Positions 36,441 to 48,795 of a DNA stretch of 64,000 nt are shown in pieces. This DNA is from Oxyruncus cristatus. Lineage: Eukaryota; Chordata; Aves; Passeriformes; Cotingidae. Below the pieces are notes generated by a model. The model saw nothing but the letters and a program-made list of their open reading frames with translations. It searched no databases and was not told where the DNA came from. The first letter of the stretch is position 1; each line of letters starts with the position of its first letter. A program made the position numbers and the translations under genes. The DNA lies in assembly GCA_013399855.1 (NCBI GenBank), contig VXAY01002043.1, forward strand, positions 8,365 to 72,364. Reading direction: 5' to 3'.

Positions 36441-36725
36441 GATCACAGAATCACAGAATGGGCAAGTCTGGAAAGGACCACAGTGGGTCATTTGGTCCAA
36501 CCTCCCTGCCCAAGCAGGATCATCCCAGAGCACATGGCACAGGATTACGACCAGACTTTTCTGGAATATCTTTAATGAGACAGACTCCATACCCTCTCTG
36601 GACAGCCTGTTCAGTGCTCAGTCAGTGTACAGCAACAAAGTTCTTCCTCATGTTCAGGTGGAATTTCCTGTGCATCAGTTTGTGTTGTTGCCCCTTGACC
36701 CATTGCTTCACAACACCGAGAAAGG
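36441..36725 (-). mobile_element. CR1 LINE 3' fragment, different subtype
   Basis: Minus-strand CR1 of the subtype with 'gatcacagaatcacagaatg', 'tctggaaaggaccacagtgg', 'tggtccaacctccctgccca', 'tctctggacagcctgttcag', 'gttcttcctcatgttcaggt' and 'gaatttcctgtgcatcagtt'. The 124-codon and 96-codon plus-strand frames here are antisense to the element. Confidence 0.93.
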
Positions 36726-39700
36726 GAATCAGCAGAGTGGTCTCATAGAAGAAACTACCTCACTGTATAATAGAGATGAAAACTCTGTAAGAAGAAAGAA
36801 GGGGAAACAATAACAAACATTCAATCTCTCACTTCCCTTCCCAGAATAAATTCTAGCTTAAAATCTCCCACATTTCTTCAGGTAATATTTTGAGATTTGG
36901 AAATTTCTCCTCTTAACTGATTCCATGTCCTACCTCCTATGTTACATCTCAAACTGGGAAATGCCACTTGCACACACCTCATTGTCCTTCTGTTTTCTGT
37001 GGCAAAGCTACACATGACTGATGCTGAGTTTTACCAATAGCTGACACAGTGCTATCAATTAACGTGTGTTGTGTATGTGGGCTCCTGCTGAGTTGAACAT
37101 GTTGGCTGCTATGGATGCTATGGAGCTGCTTGCCTCCAATTAGAATGCATGTTGAGAGAACAAAGTTTGAGTATAATAGGTCAGCAGTGGCTATTCCTCA
37201 ACAGACTTCAAAATGCTGAGCAGATGTAAGGCTGTATCACTGAACTACCCCTTGTCAGTGTTGTGCAGTCTTACACAGTGATACTAGACAGCTGTGGCCC
37301 ACTGTCTACATTGCTGGCTCTTCTGAAGAGGACGTTTTTCATCTGTCTGTTCATCCTGTGCTCTGAGGAGATCAGGTGTGATCCGGTCCAATCCAAAATG
37401 AGTGAAGCTGCACTAGTCCTGCAGCAAACCATAAGTGATAAGGACAGCCAGACAGACACCAACGAGGGTAGTTCATTGCTTATATCTTAGATCACTATCC
37501 TGGGACTAGCCTCTTGTTGTTACTGGTATTGTTCAGCAAATGCCCATAAGTGTGCCAATATTCTCCATCAAAAGCTCAAGTAACAGCTGCAAGTCAAGTT
37601 TAAAAAGAGTGGGACAGTACAGAAGGAAAGGAGACAGGACACACTCTACAAGTTCCATGCTGAAAAAGTGCCCTGTCTAGCCTGGAGTCAGTAGGACTCT
37701 GCATGAATTTGTCTACACAAAATTCTGTCCCGCTGGGCAAGAAATAAGAGTGATAAGAACATTCTGACTGCACAGCTCAGTCAGGAAGGCTGCAGTGCAC
37801 CTTCTTTAGAGTCCCTTTTTCTATACTTCTGGTTGGGTGGAAATGATTAGGATTTACAACACGGTTGCTTATCACTACAAATACCAAGTGTTATCAGCAA
37901 TGAGTCTGACCCTGAACTGCAAATTCTGGATGTTTTTTTCTCACTAACCCTGGCATATCTAAATCTTTGAGAGAATCTGGTGAAGAATATAAAATAAATC
38001 TGAAACCCAGGAATCATTCAATTGGAAATTAAGAGAACTGCAACTCAGGTGAGATTTAGGAGGTCCTATTTTCCACAGCAAATATTCAGCAGATCAAAGT
38101 GTGGGTTTTTTTATAAAATCGAGATAGCCTAGTCTAGATGCCCATGTGTATACGTCACTTGAAATTAAAGGTGTGTCAAATTACCCATAAATAATCTGGC
38201 TGGTCAGTGAACCACAGGGGCTGGCATTTCTCAGATGCCATGAACATTTTCCCATTCACTTCACTTTCTTTTTTTATTTGAAATAAACTACTTGACATCT
38301 AAAGTGACTGAGGTTATTGCAGATGAAAGAAAATATACACTTGGAGTGTAAAGACCTTTGCCTATCCTTTTTATTCATAACAACCTGTAAAAGGACATGT
38401 TTTGATTGATATAAACTATTATGACACACAGGAAGAAAAAATATGTTTGAAACTGAACAAGGTGCATTGTTGCTGACTGTTTACCCGTTATTCTAACATA
38501 TTGAGGAAACATGTAGTCTTGACATCATACATTTAAGCCTGATATAATTCTACTGACATCAGTGTGAAACTTTCTATTTCTGAGGGTGTTGAATGAAATT
38601 GTAAAACCTCCCCATTTGTTTAAAATATGCTCAGAAGCAAATCAAAGCAAGAGGATTCCCTGAACTCCCTACAAAAGGCCTTCTAAGGAGCATAGACAAA
38701 GTTAAAACTCTGCACAACCACTTCCCTTTGTGGTCTCTAATAATAATATATTTGTGAATAATCCGTAATTAAATGAGAAGAGCATAACATTAATTATTTT
38801 ACTAGATTGTTAATCAGCAGGGTATTCTATGCCTCCCACCCCCCCCTCCCCCTTCCTAGTAGCTAACCTGTCAGGGTCTAATAATTGTTGCCATGAACCG
38901 GGTTGGGTTAAGGTCCCCAAGGAATGCCAATTCTCTTGTTCCATTAGTGAGAGCACATATAGATCATTTTCAGTACTAATCTAGGGCTAAAATCAATTAT
39001 GTCTCTTGTATTTAAAAATTAAATTGACTCACCATGGGAGTAGGATAAAGGGAAAAAATACATTCCTCCTATTATGTGTAATTACAATTGTAAAACATTT
39101 TCCTTCAAAATGTAATTGCTGCCTATAGAGACTGAAGCTGGAGAGCTTAAACTGTTTAGCTGACACATTCAGTTGTCTTTCAGGTTTTTCCTTTGGATTA
39201 TTTAGTGTGCTGAAACAGTCTTATAGACTTCTTTCCTCTTGGATCTCAGAAACAGCTTAAGGTTTAAGAAAAACAAAAAGAAGACTGTACAGTGAATTAA
39301 TTCTCTCATTAGGAAATGTGATGAAAGTAATTTATTCTTATATCTATTCTTACTCTTTCAGGAAGAAAAATGATCAACCAACCATAATCTAAGAGTTTCC
39401 ATTTTCCTAAATACTGTATAACTTGCTGCCTATGTCTGGCTTTTCTTTTCATTATTGGGTTCTTATGAGACCTTCAAGAGTAGTTAATCAAAACTATGCA
39501 ATATATATGACCTGCCACTCAGAGACAAGGCTTTGAAGGTCACCAGAGGGTGTAACTTTGGTCCTTTCCTCTGCTGGGCAGGAATATACTGAATATCATG
39601 CTGTTCTACAGGATGGCCATGTAAGATATTGCTAAGATATTCAAGCCTGGGGTCAGGCTGCAATTCCACAACATTCTTTATCACAAAGTTTTTGGTTTTC

Positions 39701-41390
39701 TGCAGTCTTTCATGTTGACCATCAGTACCAGGTCTGTGCATCAACCAATGATATATGCTAAATAAGAAGTTTTATATAGCCTAAGAAGTGCTGATGAGGA
39801 AATTTGGCTTCCTGTTTACAAATATATACATAGACCTCTGAAGGAATCTTGAGTAGTAACAGTGCAAAAATAACTTGCATCACTTACCACTCTTATCACA
39901 TACTAATCATACGGGAGATTAGTACATTATTTGTGCCATCCACAAAACAGTTAAAAATCGTCAACATGCTTTTGGAGAGAACTGTAACCCTATCTTCACG
40001 GGCAGTTTTCAAGCGCAGGATGTTTCTACCAGTTTTTAAAACCTGTTGAAGAATAAGATGAATTATTTGCAGGAACATCCTCAACAAATTTTTGTGGTTT
40101 ACATTTTGTTTCTTATTGTATTATTCATCAAACCTAGTTATATGCACATTACGGATATGAATGGTTATCTATACTGTAAAAAGCATCTTCCATGATGCTC
40201 ATTTCTGGACAGCTTATTATTCATGTAGTTTATTTGCCATGTTTAGAAGTAACCTTTGACCTGTGGATTCTATAACGATTGATTAGTCATTTATTAAGAC
40301 ATCTAAGGATCCATTATTCATCTTACGTAAATTATTTATAAATCTACTTCTTATTTGATGCATGAGTGCTATATTTAGAGTACATAAATAAACCAAGAAA
40401 GGCTAACTCCTTCAGTGTCCTAGCACTGATAAGGATTTTATCAATAACCAAGTACAAATCTAATGGGAATTTTAGTTTAAATTAATATTTATTATCGAAA
40501 CACCAAAAAATTCATCCCTTGCAAACCAGCCAGCCAGCCAACTTATTTTTAATGTTTTTATATTTTCTAAGTTCATAATTTCTGTTGCCCTGAGTAGAAA
40601 TACACACTAACCTTTGATTTTCTTGAAATTAATTCTCTGTTTTCCAGGGAGTAGAAAATTCTATTTCTTCACAAATTTTCTACACAGACATGGCAAGATA
40701 TTTACATTTTTCATAGGGTGAAAAGGCTGAACTGAATCACAAGCATGCTGAAAATCCATGGGTGGTGTGACTTCAGCCTGGTTTAATAAACTCAATTTTT
40801 TTGAGGCTCATGAAGGATTAATGAATGTGAGATGGAAATGGTTGTGCTGGTGGGAAGCCAACAAACTTCTTGATGTTCATCTAATTTCTGTTCTGACTTG
40901 TTCTTAGTTTTCTTACTCTATTCTGGTTAATTATGTAGTGCCTGAGACAAAAAACTCACTTCATGTATTTTTCCTAGTCATTTTCTCATCAAATCAGGTA
41001 AAAAGCTTCTAACTTCTTCGTTAATTTCTGTTTTACAAAAATATATCCATTTCCACGTCACTTCTCAGAGCAGAGTAGATCTAAGAAACAGGAAGCAGCC
41101 TTTGCACTTGGAGTAAAAGAGAGGGAGGTGGGTGCTGTTTTTTCTGAGGTCATTATTTAAAATGGTACTTGAAGGGAGAGGTTGTGAAGTACTGACCACA
41201 GCTCTTAGGTATCATGGGCCAGACCTTGAGGCATCCCACAGGTGAAGATCAGAATACTGAAGTGCATTGGATATTGTGTGACAAGCTCACACTGGGAGAC
41301 CAGTGAACTCACAGTTCTTACCCAACTGGAGTTCCTTTCAAAAATTAAGAGAACTGGACATAGTGCAATAATTTACTTCAGCTGAGAAGA
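36726..41390. other. Unique stretch; C-run and TAAT-rich block, no firm gene
   Basis: No gene can be firmly supported. Points of note are a 96-codon minus-strand open frame (39484-39771), a C-rich run (38835-38852), TAAT/ATTA-rich sequence at 38740-39120, and (CCAG)3 at about 40528-40540. Confidence 0.5.
38835..38852 (-). other. G-quadruplex-capable C-run
   Basis: The plus strand carries runs of 3, 8 and 5 C separated by single A and T. The minus strand therefore has enough G triplets with short loops for an intramolecular G-quadruplex, and the plus strand for an i-motif. Confidence 0.6.
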
Positions 41391-41670
41391 GCAGTGATAG
41401 GACAAGGGGGAAGGGCTTCAAACTGACAGAGAGTAGGTTTAGACTGGATATCAGGAAGAAATTCTTGTCTGTGAGTGAGTGGTGAGTCCCCGGCATAGGT
41501 TGCCTGGAGAAGCTGTGGATGCTCCGTCCCTGGAAATTTTCAAGTCCGGATTGGAGGTGAAGCTCTGAGAAAACTGTTCTAGTGAAAGGTGTTGCTGCCC
41601 ATGTCAGGGGAGTTGGAACAAGATGAACTTTAAGAAGCCTTCCAACCCAAACCGTTCCATGGTTCTATGA
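41391..41670 (+). mobile_element. CR1 LINE 3' fragment
   Basis: Forward CR1: 'gcagtgataggacaaggggg', 'agactggatatcaggaagaa', 'ggttgcctggagaagctgtg', 'gtccctggaaattttcaagt', then 'aacccaaaccgttccatggt' and the tail 'tctatgata'. The 5' edge is at the 'gtgataggacaag' position, almost the same as in the copy at 42411, about 1 kb downstream. Confidence 0.95.
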
Positions 41671-42410
41671 TAATTAACATTATAAACAAAGTAAGTAACA
41701 GCACATACTGTATAAAATTTGTTAAAGATTACAAGAAGATGTGATTATTTGACACATCCAGATTCTAAGCTATGGTGGTTTTCTTTGGATATGTGTGTTT
41801 CTAAATGACTGAGTTTGATAGATTCCATTGCTCTGTGTTTGCGGTTTTTTTCAATGTATACGAAGAAATAATCTCTTCCTTTTGGGCAAAAACTAACAAT
41901 GATCCTCTCTTTATTTATTTCATCTTTAACACACCAACACTCTCACGAGTGAGAGTCAGCACTGGGACTGGCTCTGACATCATCAAAAATTGTGTCTACT
42001 AATTTGAGTAGCCTGTCCTTCATTATACAGTATAAACTAGATAAAAGTACTGGGTTTATGGAACATGTTCTGGGATATGATTGAAGGGCAAGAAAAATCT
42101 GTGTTACAGATTAAAAAAAAAAGTGACATTCAGATAACAGAGCAACTACATGGAATTAGGGAGGAAAAGTGTTTTAATACAGTAGACATCAAACTACAAC
42201 AATATTTTTTACAGATCAGATGCTCAGCTTGTTGAATTATAAGAGTGTTGGTGACTTTAGTTGAAGATCTACCTCACTAAAAAAAGCAATCTCTGACTAT
42301 AAAACTTTGCCTTCCATGATGAAGATCATTCCTCTGAAAAGATTTTCTTTGCCTATAAAACTGTCCTTGAGGAAGTCTTTCTGGTGCTGTTCAGATGTTA
42401 CTGTAAAGAA
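41671..42410. other. Unique spacer between two CR1 copies
   Basis: AT-rich sequence with no gene or other repeat recognised. There is no obvious similarity to the DNA on the outer sides of the two CR1 copies, so a tandem duplication of a whole segment is not supported. Confidence 0.5.
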
Positions 42411-42675
42411 GACAGTGATAGGACAAGGGAGAATGGTTTTTAACTAAAAGAGGGGATATTTAGATTAGATATAAGGAGGAAATTCTTTACCTGGGGCATG
42501 ATAAGGCCCTGGCACAGGTTGCCCAGAGAAGCTGTGGTTACCTTATCCCTGGAAGTATTCTAGGCCAGGTTGGAAAGGGCTTGGAGCAACCTGGTCTAAC
42601 GTGTGCCTACCCTTGGCAAGGGGTTGGAAGGAGATGGCTTTTAAGGTCCCTTACAACCATTCTGTGATTCAATGA
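42411..42675 (+). mobile_element. CR1 LINE 3' fragment
   Basis: Forward CR1: 'gacagtgataggacaaggga', 'ttagattagatataaggagg', 'ccctggcacaggttgcccag', 'aggttggaaagggcttggag', 'aacctggtctaacgtgtgcc', and the tail 'attctgtgattcaatga'. It is closer to the common consensus than the copy at 41391. Confidence 0.95.
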
Positions 42676-44454
42676 AGTGTTTTGAATTTTCACAAGTGGA
42701 AAGAGACAGAGGTGTTACAATGCCCAGGAGAAATCAGAAAACATCATCATTGCTTGAAAAGTCTACATTTTACACTGGATGGATACTACAAAGCACAGCA
42801 GAACTACATTTTTTCATACATTCTTTGGCTGACTGTGTCCATTAATGACCTATAATTTCTGAAAAATCAGGAGAAGCAAAGAAGAGCTCAAAAACAGAAA
42901 GGCAGTGAAAAGAGAGATACCCTTTCCCCCTTCACCCAGAGCTGACCAGCCTATTTCAAGTCTGATCTCCTTGGGCTTGTGAGATGATGGGGAATATTGC
43001 ACTGCTTCCACATCCTCTGAGGATAACCATCACTCCCCATTACTGTCAATATGCAGGTGCCAAAATATATATTGCACAAATATAAGCTTTAGAAATGCAG
43101 GCAGAGACACAGTGAGAATATGACACTATTTGTCAGCAGGAAGCCATTTTAGAACTTGCACAGTTTAAACAATTATTTTAAATCCCTTCCTGCTGTAACT
43201 GATGCATAGAATAATGAAAGGGAATGAGTGAGTGTACCTGGGTGTTTTTCATGGATTATTTCCTTTTGCTCACCCTCACCATAGAAACAAGAAGCAACAT
43301 GTTCCAGTGACATCTGACTCCTTCGCTATCTTTAAATGCTTCCCCAGATAATGCATTATTGTGTCTGTAGCATCTTCCCTGTGGTTCCCACAGCAGCTAC
43401 AAAAACACTGTGGTTTGTTGACAAAACAAATGAGCCTGAGACACTGTGATGAAGGACACTCTTCCCCAGAGTTTTCATCTAGAAAGGATCACTGTAGTAG
43501 CCACAGACGAGCTGTTTAAAGCAGAGGCAGAGGGAAGATAAGAAAGCTGGGCAATTTGATCGGCTATACAGAGGGACTCACAATCTTATTTGACTGCAAA
43601 ATATCTGATTGACCTTGAACCTGAAACAACTTGTCGGGGGATCTGTTGCTTCAATTGCTCTCTGTCAGCTCCTCAGCCAGCTGTTTCCCCCTTTCAGATT
43701 TCATCTTCAGAAAAAAAAAAAACAAAAAAAAAACAGGCTGACAGGAAGTGTGATAGCACTGGGCCAAAGCAAGGAGGATTGCAACTCTGGACAAGAGGAA
43801 AGTGTATTTGCTGTATTTGTATTTTTTTTTTTTTAATTTCCTTTTATGAAAAATCTAGTAACACCTAGTGAATCAAAAGATATGCAAAACCTGAAAAAGA
43901 GGTTAAAAAAAAAAAATCTCAATAGAAGTGTTGTTGCCCAAGGTAGTCAGGCCTAATGTCCATGGATTTAAATGTGAGACATTAACACAAAGACATTTAT
44001 GATTATGGAACAGTGTAAAAAGCTGGATGTACATTCAGTTAACTTTGGGACAAAATCTGAGGAGTTATTCACAATATACAATACATTATCTTGTGAATTA
44101 ACCTGATTTTCATGAGATTTTTACAAGATTATGTATGTATATGGCTGCTGAGTTTCAACCCTGCCAAAGTAGGGACATTCATATATCCCTCCTGTGGTCT
44201 GAGCAGCCCACTCTTTTTAACTTTCTTTAATACTTTTTACCCTGCCCCAAGATTTTTAATTTTGGAAGCTCCAAAATTTCCAAGATGGTCCCTTCCACTG
44301 CTTTTTTAACTTCATTGATACAAGTTTCCTTAACTCTCATTTTAACTTTTTGATTAAATTTTATGTTGGTCTACCTGTAAGGAATGTTGAGAATAGATTG
44401 TTTCCTCCGTGTCTGAGGAAGAATGAGGCAATGTGTAGACCACTATCAGCAGCA
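42676..44454. other. Unique stretch without supported gene
   Basis: No gene. It holds A runs at 43711-43735 and 43905-43917 and a T run at 43821-43835. The 92-codon and 75-codon frames across them include long Lys and Phe runs and are artefacts. Confidence 0.5.
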
Positions 44455-44560
44455 CCCCCAAGCTATCTTTTCTAGTCTAAACAACCTGAATCCATTCAAT
44501 CTCTCTGCTTAGGTCATTTTCTCAGACCTCTTCTGACCTCTCTTCATGCTTATCTTTTCT
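44455..44560 (-). mobile_element. Probable ancient CR1 fragment
   Basis: The run 'ttttctagtctaaacaacct', 'gaatccattcaatctctctg' and 'cttaggtcattttctcagac' follows the order of the CR1 minus-strand region just upstream of the 3' fragments (the 'ccaagctgaatacctccagc', 'tctcccaacct' part of the copy at 32191). Divergence is high and no tail is visible. Confidence 0.5.
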
Positions 44561-45213
44561 GAAAACCCACACCACACCTTACTTGAAGTGATATGTTCAA
44601 AACTGCTTAAGAGCATGGAGATAAGAGAAGACATCCTATCACTATTAGTATTGTTTAATTTTGGTCATTAGAAAATACGCTTATAACGTAAAGAATTTAT
44701 TAATCTACCCCAGAGAAGTTACTTTACCTTGCCCAAAAGCCGAGGAAACTACCCAATATGAAGCGTTTCTTTCAAAAGTAGGAACCAGTTTGACTCTACT
44801 AACTAGAAACAAAAAAAACAAACCCATCCACTAAGCTATTCCTTCAAGTCCATTTCGTTTGTTCAAAATGGCACAACCTCACAATAGGGTGTTTACTTGC
44901 CCCCAGTGATAGTAAGGAGAATGCAGGGGACTCAGACAGCCAACCTTCAAATGTTTGAATAGAGGTGAGATTTACCTTCAGTCACTGTTTTTGTGTTTTT
45001 CTAGTGGTGTTGCAGAGCAGAAAAAATATCTTGGCACACTCTCTTGCCACTTCTATGCATTGAAACAAATTTTTTTACCTAATCTCCGTCATTTGGTTTT
45101 CTCTACTATTTTTCACAGGCACTTTGGAGGCCAAGGAACTCCAAGAAATGAAACTCATGATTGAGTTACTGTGTCTTAACTATCACCACACATATCTGAG
45201 CCACAATCCACTG
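44561..45213. other. Unique stretch without supported gene
   Basis: Nothing recognisable. The 69-codon frame at 44955-45164 has no motif. Confidence 0.5.
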
Positions 45214-45298
45214 TCTGAGCAACTTGATCTAGTGGAAGGTGTCCTTGCCCATGGCAGGAGGTCACTCCCAGCTCAAGCCATTCTATGATTCTGTGATG
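45214..45298 (+). mobile_element. CR1 LINE, extreme 3' end
   Basis: Forward CR1 end: 'gcaacttgatctagtggaag', 'tgtccttgcccatggcagga', then 'gccattctatgattctgtga'. The stretch 'ggtcactcccagctcaagcc' is shorter than the consensus, showing an internal deletion of the 'ggaactagatgatctttaag' part. Confidence 0.92.
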
Positions 45299-46934
45299 TG
45301 TGATGGTAATCTTACACTGCAGCACACAAGAGGTAATCTGATTTACCACATATGGGCAGGAGTTAATCCCAGCTGAAGAATTTTAAATTTACTGGTGGTA
45401 AAGCCTGCATAAATGGTACAGGCAACAAGTTTAAATTACAGAATGAGGATCCCTTAAACTAAAGCAATGTTATCAAGAGTCTGAGACAGAAGAAGAATCT
45501 ATTTCCCAAAGGTATTTTTCCCCAGTGTTTTTGGTTGTTCAGATGAAAGAGCTAAAAAATAACAGCAGCCCAGTTAGCAAATTAATTTTGATATTAAAAG
45601 ACACAGTATTAAGGATGATTAGTCACAATAACTCCCAGTTAATAACATCATTACTGTAACTCATACTTGTGTTAAGTTCAGATATCATCAAAAGGTGCAA
45701 AAAGCTATATTATCTCTGAAAGCTGGTAGAGCTTCCTTATCTAAACAGGGTGCCCGGCACGTGAAAAGTTCATGACCTCTCATATCAACAGATATGAGAA
45801 AGGGACTGAACCTTGTCTGAAATTATGAAAAGTACTTTTGAGGAGAGAGTGTGCTAGCAGTGAAAAAGAAAACTTGTTTCTCCACCTGACAGTAGTGCAA
45901 GAGATTTCCTTTGGCATGTCTAACCACCTGTCTCCAGATATGATGGTTCATGTTTCCCTTTTGAAAAGTCAATGGGTCAGAGATGTCCAACAACATATGA
46001 GTAATGACCTACAAGTTTAAAGTTATCTGCTGAATTTCCAACCTTTTAAAAATGTGTAGGAAGAAGGGAAAAGAAGCACCTATCCTGCCCTGTTCTAGTC
46101 TGGGAGCCAGTATGGGACAAGAAAAAATTACATTGGAAGAGTATTCTTTCTCTTAAGAAGCTTTTATGGGGAACTTTATGAGAATCTTAAACTATTCATA
46201 GACTAGTGTGACCACTATTTCAGCACTGGGTGTGACTTCTAAGAAATATGCAACCTGAGCATTGTATTTCTAAAAAATTCCTTTACAGCAGCAGGGTTTT
46301 GCTGTACCAGTAAAACAGTGGAGTGAAAACCAGTGCTAGCCAAGGAGAAGAGCATCACAGTTGCAGTTACACATAAGCTATGGGAGTCAAACCTTCCATC
46401 ACAAGCCTGTGGTCTTTTGAAGGTGTAACTGCACTGCAATGGGTACACTCTGCCTCTGAAAGCCGCAGGGACAGGCTTCCAGGAAAGGTCTGCTGAGATT
46501 TCTGTGCGAAGATTAAGGCAAAGAAGTTATACAAAGGGACCTAGAGAATTTGGAAATATGAGCAGGAAACAGTGAAATGAGATTCAGTCTGGAACAGTGG
46601 AAAAAAGCCATCATCTAATGCCTCTGGAGAGAGGTGTGTAAAGAGGTAATCTGAAACAGGCACTTGGTAAATGGAAGAAGTGATATTTAGGTTGCAATAA
46701 CAATGAAGGAAACCTGTAGGGTGACAATGAGCCATTTCTCTGGTAGTAAAAGACAGACAAAGGGAGCAACAGAGTGTGAATGTGCTTTTGGGGAGTCCTG
46801 CAAAGGAGCATGACATCATAGCTCAGAGAGGAGATATAAGTGGTGTCATTCAGCCAAGCTGGCATGATAATCATGCAAAGATATTGTTGCAATAAAAATA
46901 ACGAAAGGAAATGGTTGTTTTTTAGCAAAAAAAA

Positions 46935-46935
46935 N
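46935..46935. other. Single undetermined base
   Basis: One N in an A run (about 46928-46936), consistent with uncertain homopolymer length. Confidence 0.95.
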
Positions 46936-47996
46936 AGTAAAAACCAGAAAGTGACTGGCGGAGAAGTGTCTGATGAGACCATCAAGAAGCAAGAGTGGGA
47001 ATGATAATTGCTTGCACAGTGTGGAAAGCTGTTGGTACTGTGAAGGAAGTAGAATTATTGAGTGTAGTCTAAGAGGGCTAGGCAGGAGAAATAGAAGAAA
47101 CTAAGCAGAGAAAAAAAAAAATCTGTCTGAATTAAGCAATTAACAGTTCTTAATAGAGAAGTCTATTAGAAGAAGAAATGTTCTCCTAAGAGACACAGCT
47201 GTAAGCTCTTCAGTGCAGGCACCATGACTGCTTATATGTTTGCACTGCACCCAGCACAGTTGGGATCCTGATCCTTATTTGATCCTGTGGGTTCTGCTGC
47301 AATAGAAATAACAAACAGCAATAATTACATACTGTGGTACAGCCATGGGGGATATGTGTTGAGGTTGAGCTCTCCTCTTAGCTACACTCTGCTGAGGTCA
47401 ATGGGATTATTTGGATACAGGCTGGTGGTGTTAATAGGACAATTTGGCCTGGTTCATCTGTAAAAATAGAGTATGTGTATTTTCTGCTCCCAAATATCCC
47501 TATTATTATTTGTTATAGAGCCATGAAGGCTGAATATTGTCCAGTTACACAAGGGGGAGTATTTCATGCCCAAAGAACTCATTTGGTAGGGCAGATTGGT
47601 GGATGTGCAGAGCCAGGGACTGGAATGCCAGCAAATTTTTCTTCAGAGCAATAAAATTTTCTAGAAGCTGCAAATTAGAAATCTGCTCCTTCAGGACTAA
47701 GAGTACAGCCTTTCTTCCTCATCACTTGCATTACAAGTAAGACCTTGCTCAGTGTCTCATTCTTTAGCCAACAGACAGGAGGAAATTTAGGGAGCAGATC
47801 CCGAGATAAGTCCTTTCAATCCTGCAGAAACAAGGACACTGGAGAACATGCAGACAAGACACCACGGCCATGCTGTAGCTTGGGAGCAGTGGGTTGGAGA
47901 CATTTCTGTGGTATGTTACATGTAGATGATAGCCTTCACTGACAATAACATGGTACTTTTTGTCTAAATTGTTGCCTTGTATTTATCTGAATGCAT

Positions 47997-48030
47997 TATT
48001 ATTGTTGTTATTATTATTATTACTACTGTT
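47997..48030. repeat. (TTA)n/(TTG)n microsatellite
   Basis: Interrupted trinucleotide run with TTA, TTG and ACT variants. Confidence 0.85.
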
Positions 48031-48740
48031 TTAACGGCTGAAAGCTAAGAAGAACTGGTGCTTGTCAGAAAACTGAGCAATTGATGAAAAAGCAATTGAT
48101 GACAGTAGTTCAATTCTAATAATTTCCTCTTACTTTGCTGGTACTGGGGTGTACTTTAGCAAAATGACTGAAATAAGTGATGCATTTTCAGTCAGCTTTA
48201 TCCCTGACTCTTGTGCATCTGAGAAAGACCCAGCAGTGGGTTTGGCAGATAAAGTGAATAGCAAGTCAGGAACTACCATTATGAAATGCAAAAAGTCAAT
48301 TTGAATGTCAACAGCAAAGGCAGGGGATGCAAGCTTTAAAGAGCTCCAGTTTGAGAAAATGAGGGCACCACATTGTGTATCCCTGACTAACTGCTCATGT
48401 TCCAAGCTGTAGAAGAATGCCACATTTAGGTGGTTTCTCATTTCACATTGATTTTTGTTATTTTAGACCACAGGACTCCTCAAACTTCTTGCAGATACTA
48501 CATCAGTCAGAAGGAAAGACTGCTCGAAACCATGAAATCTGTGAGCATTCAAATTTAATTGCGTAAGTTTTGACATTTTGAGGGGAAAAAACTACACTCT
48601 GTCACTATCTGGGAAAGAAGTCCAGCTGCAATATAGTATTATATAATACCCTTCTAAAATTTGTTTTAAGGGGAAAATATTGTACAAAAAGGAAATTAAG
48701 ATTGTTGTCTTTTTGAGTCTGTAAAAGTAGTGAGTGGAGA

Positions 48741-48795
48741 CATGAAGTAACTTGCCCAGATTATTAGAGCCATGGGACACTGATCCCACTGGGCT
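48741..48795 (-). repeat. Possible ancient MIR-like SINE fragment
   Basis: The text 'gaagtaacttgcccagatta' followed by 'ttagagcc' resembles the reverse complement of the MIR region GTTAAGTAACTTGCCCAAGG. Short and diverged. Confidence 0.3.

Noticed and set aside
41391..42675. Two forward CR1 copies with almost the same 5' edge, suggesting a segmental duplication
   Set aside because: The DNA flanking the copies does not match, and the bodies differ enough to be separate insertions.
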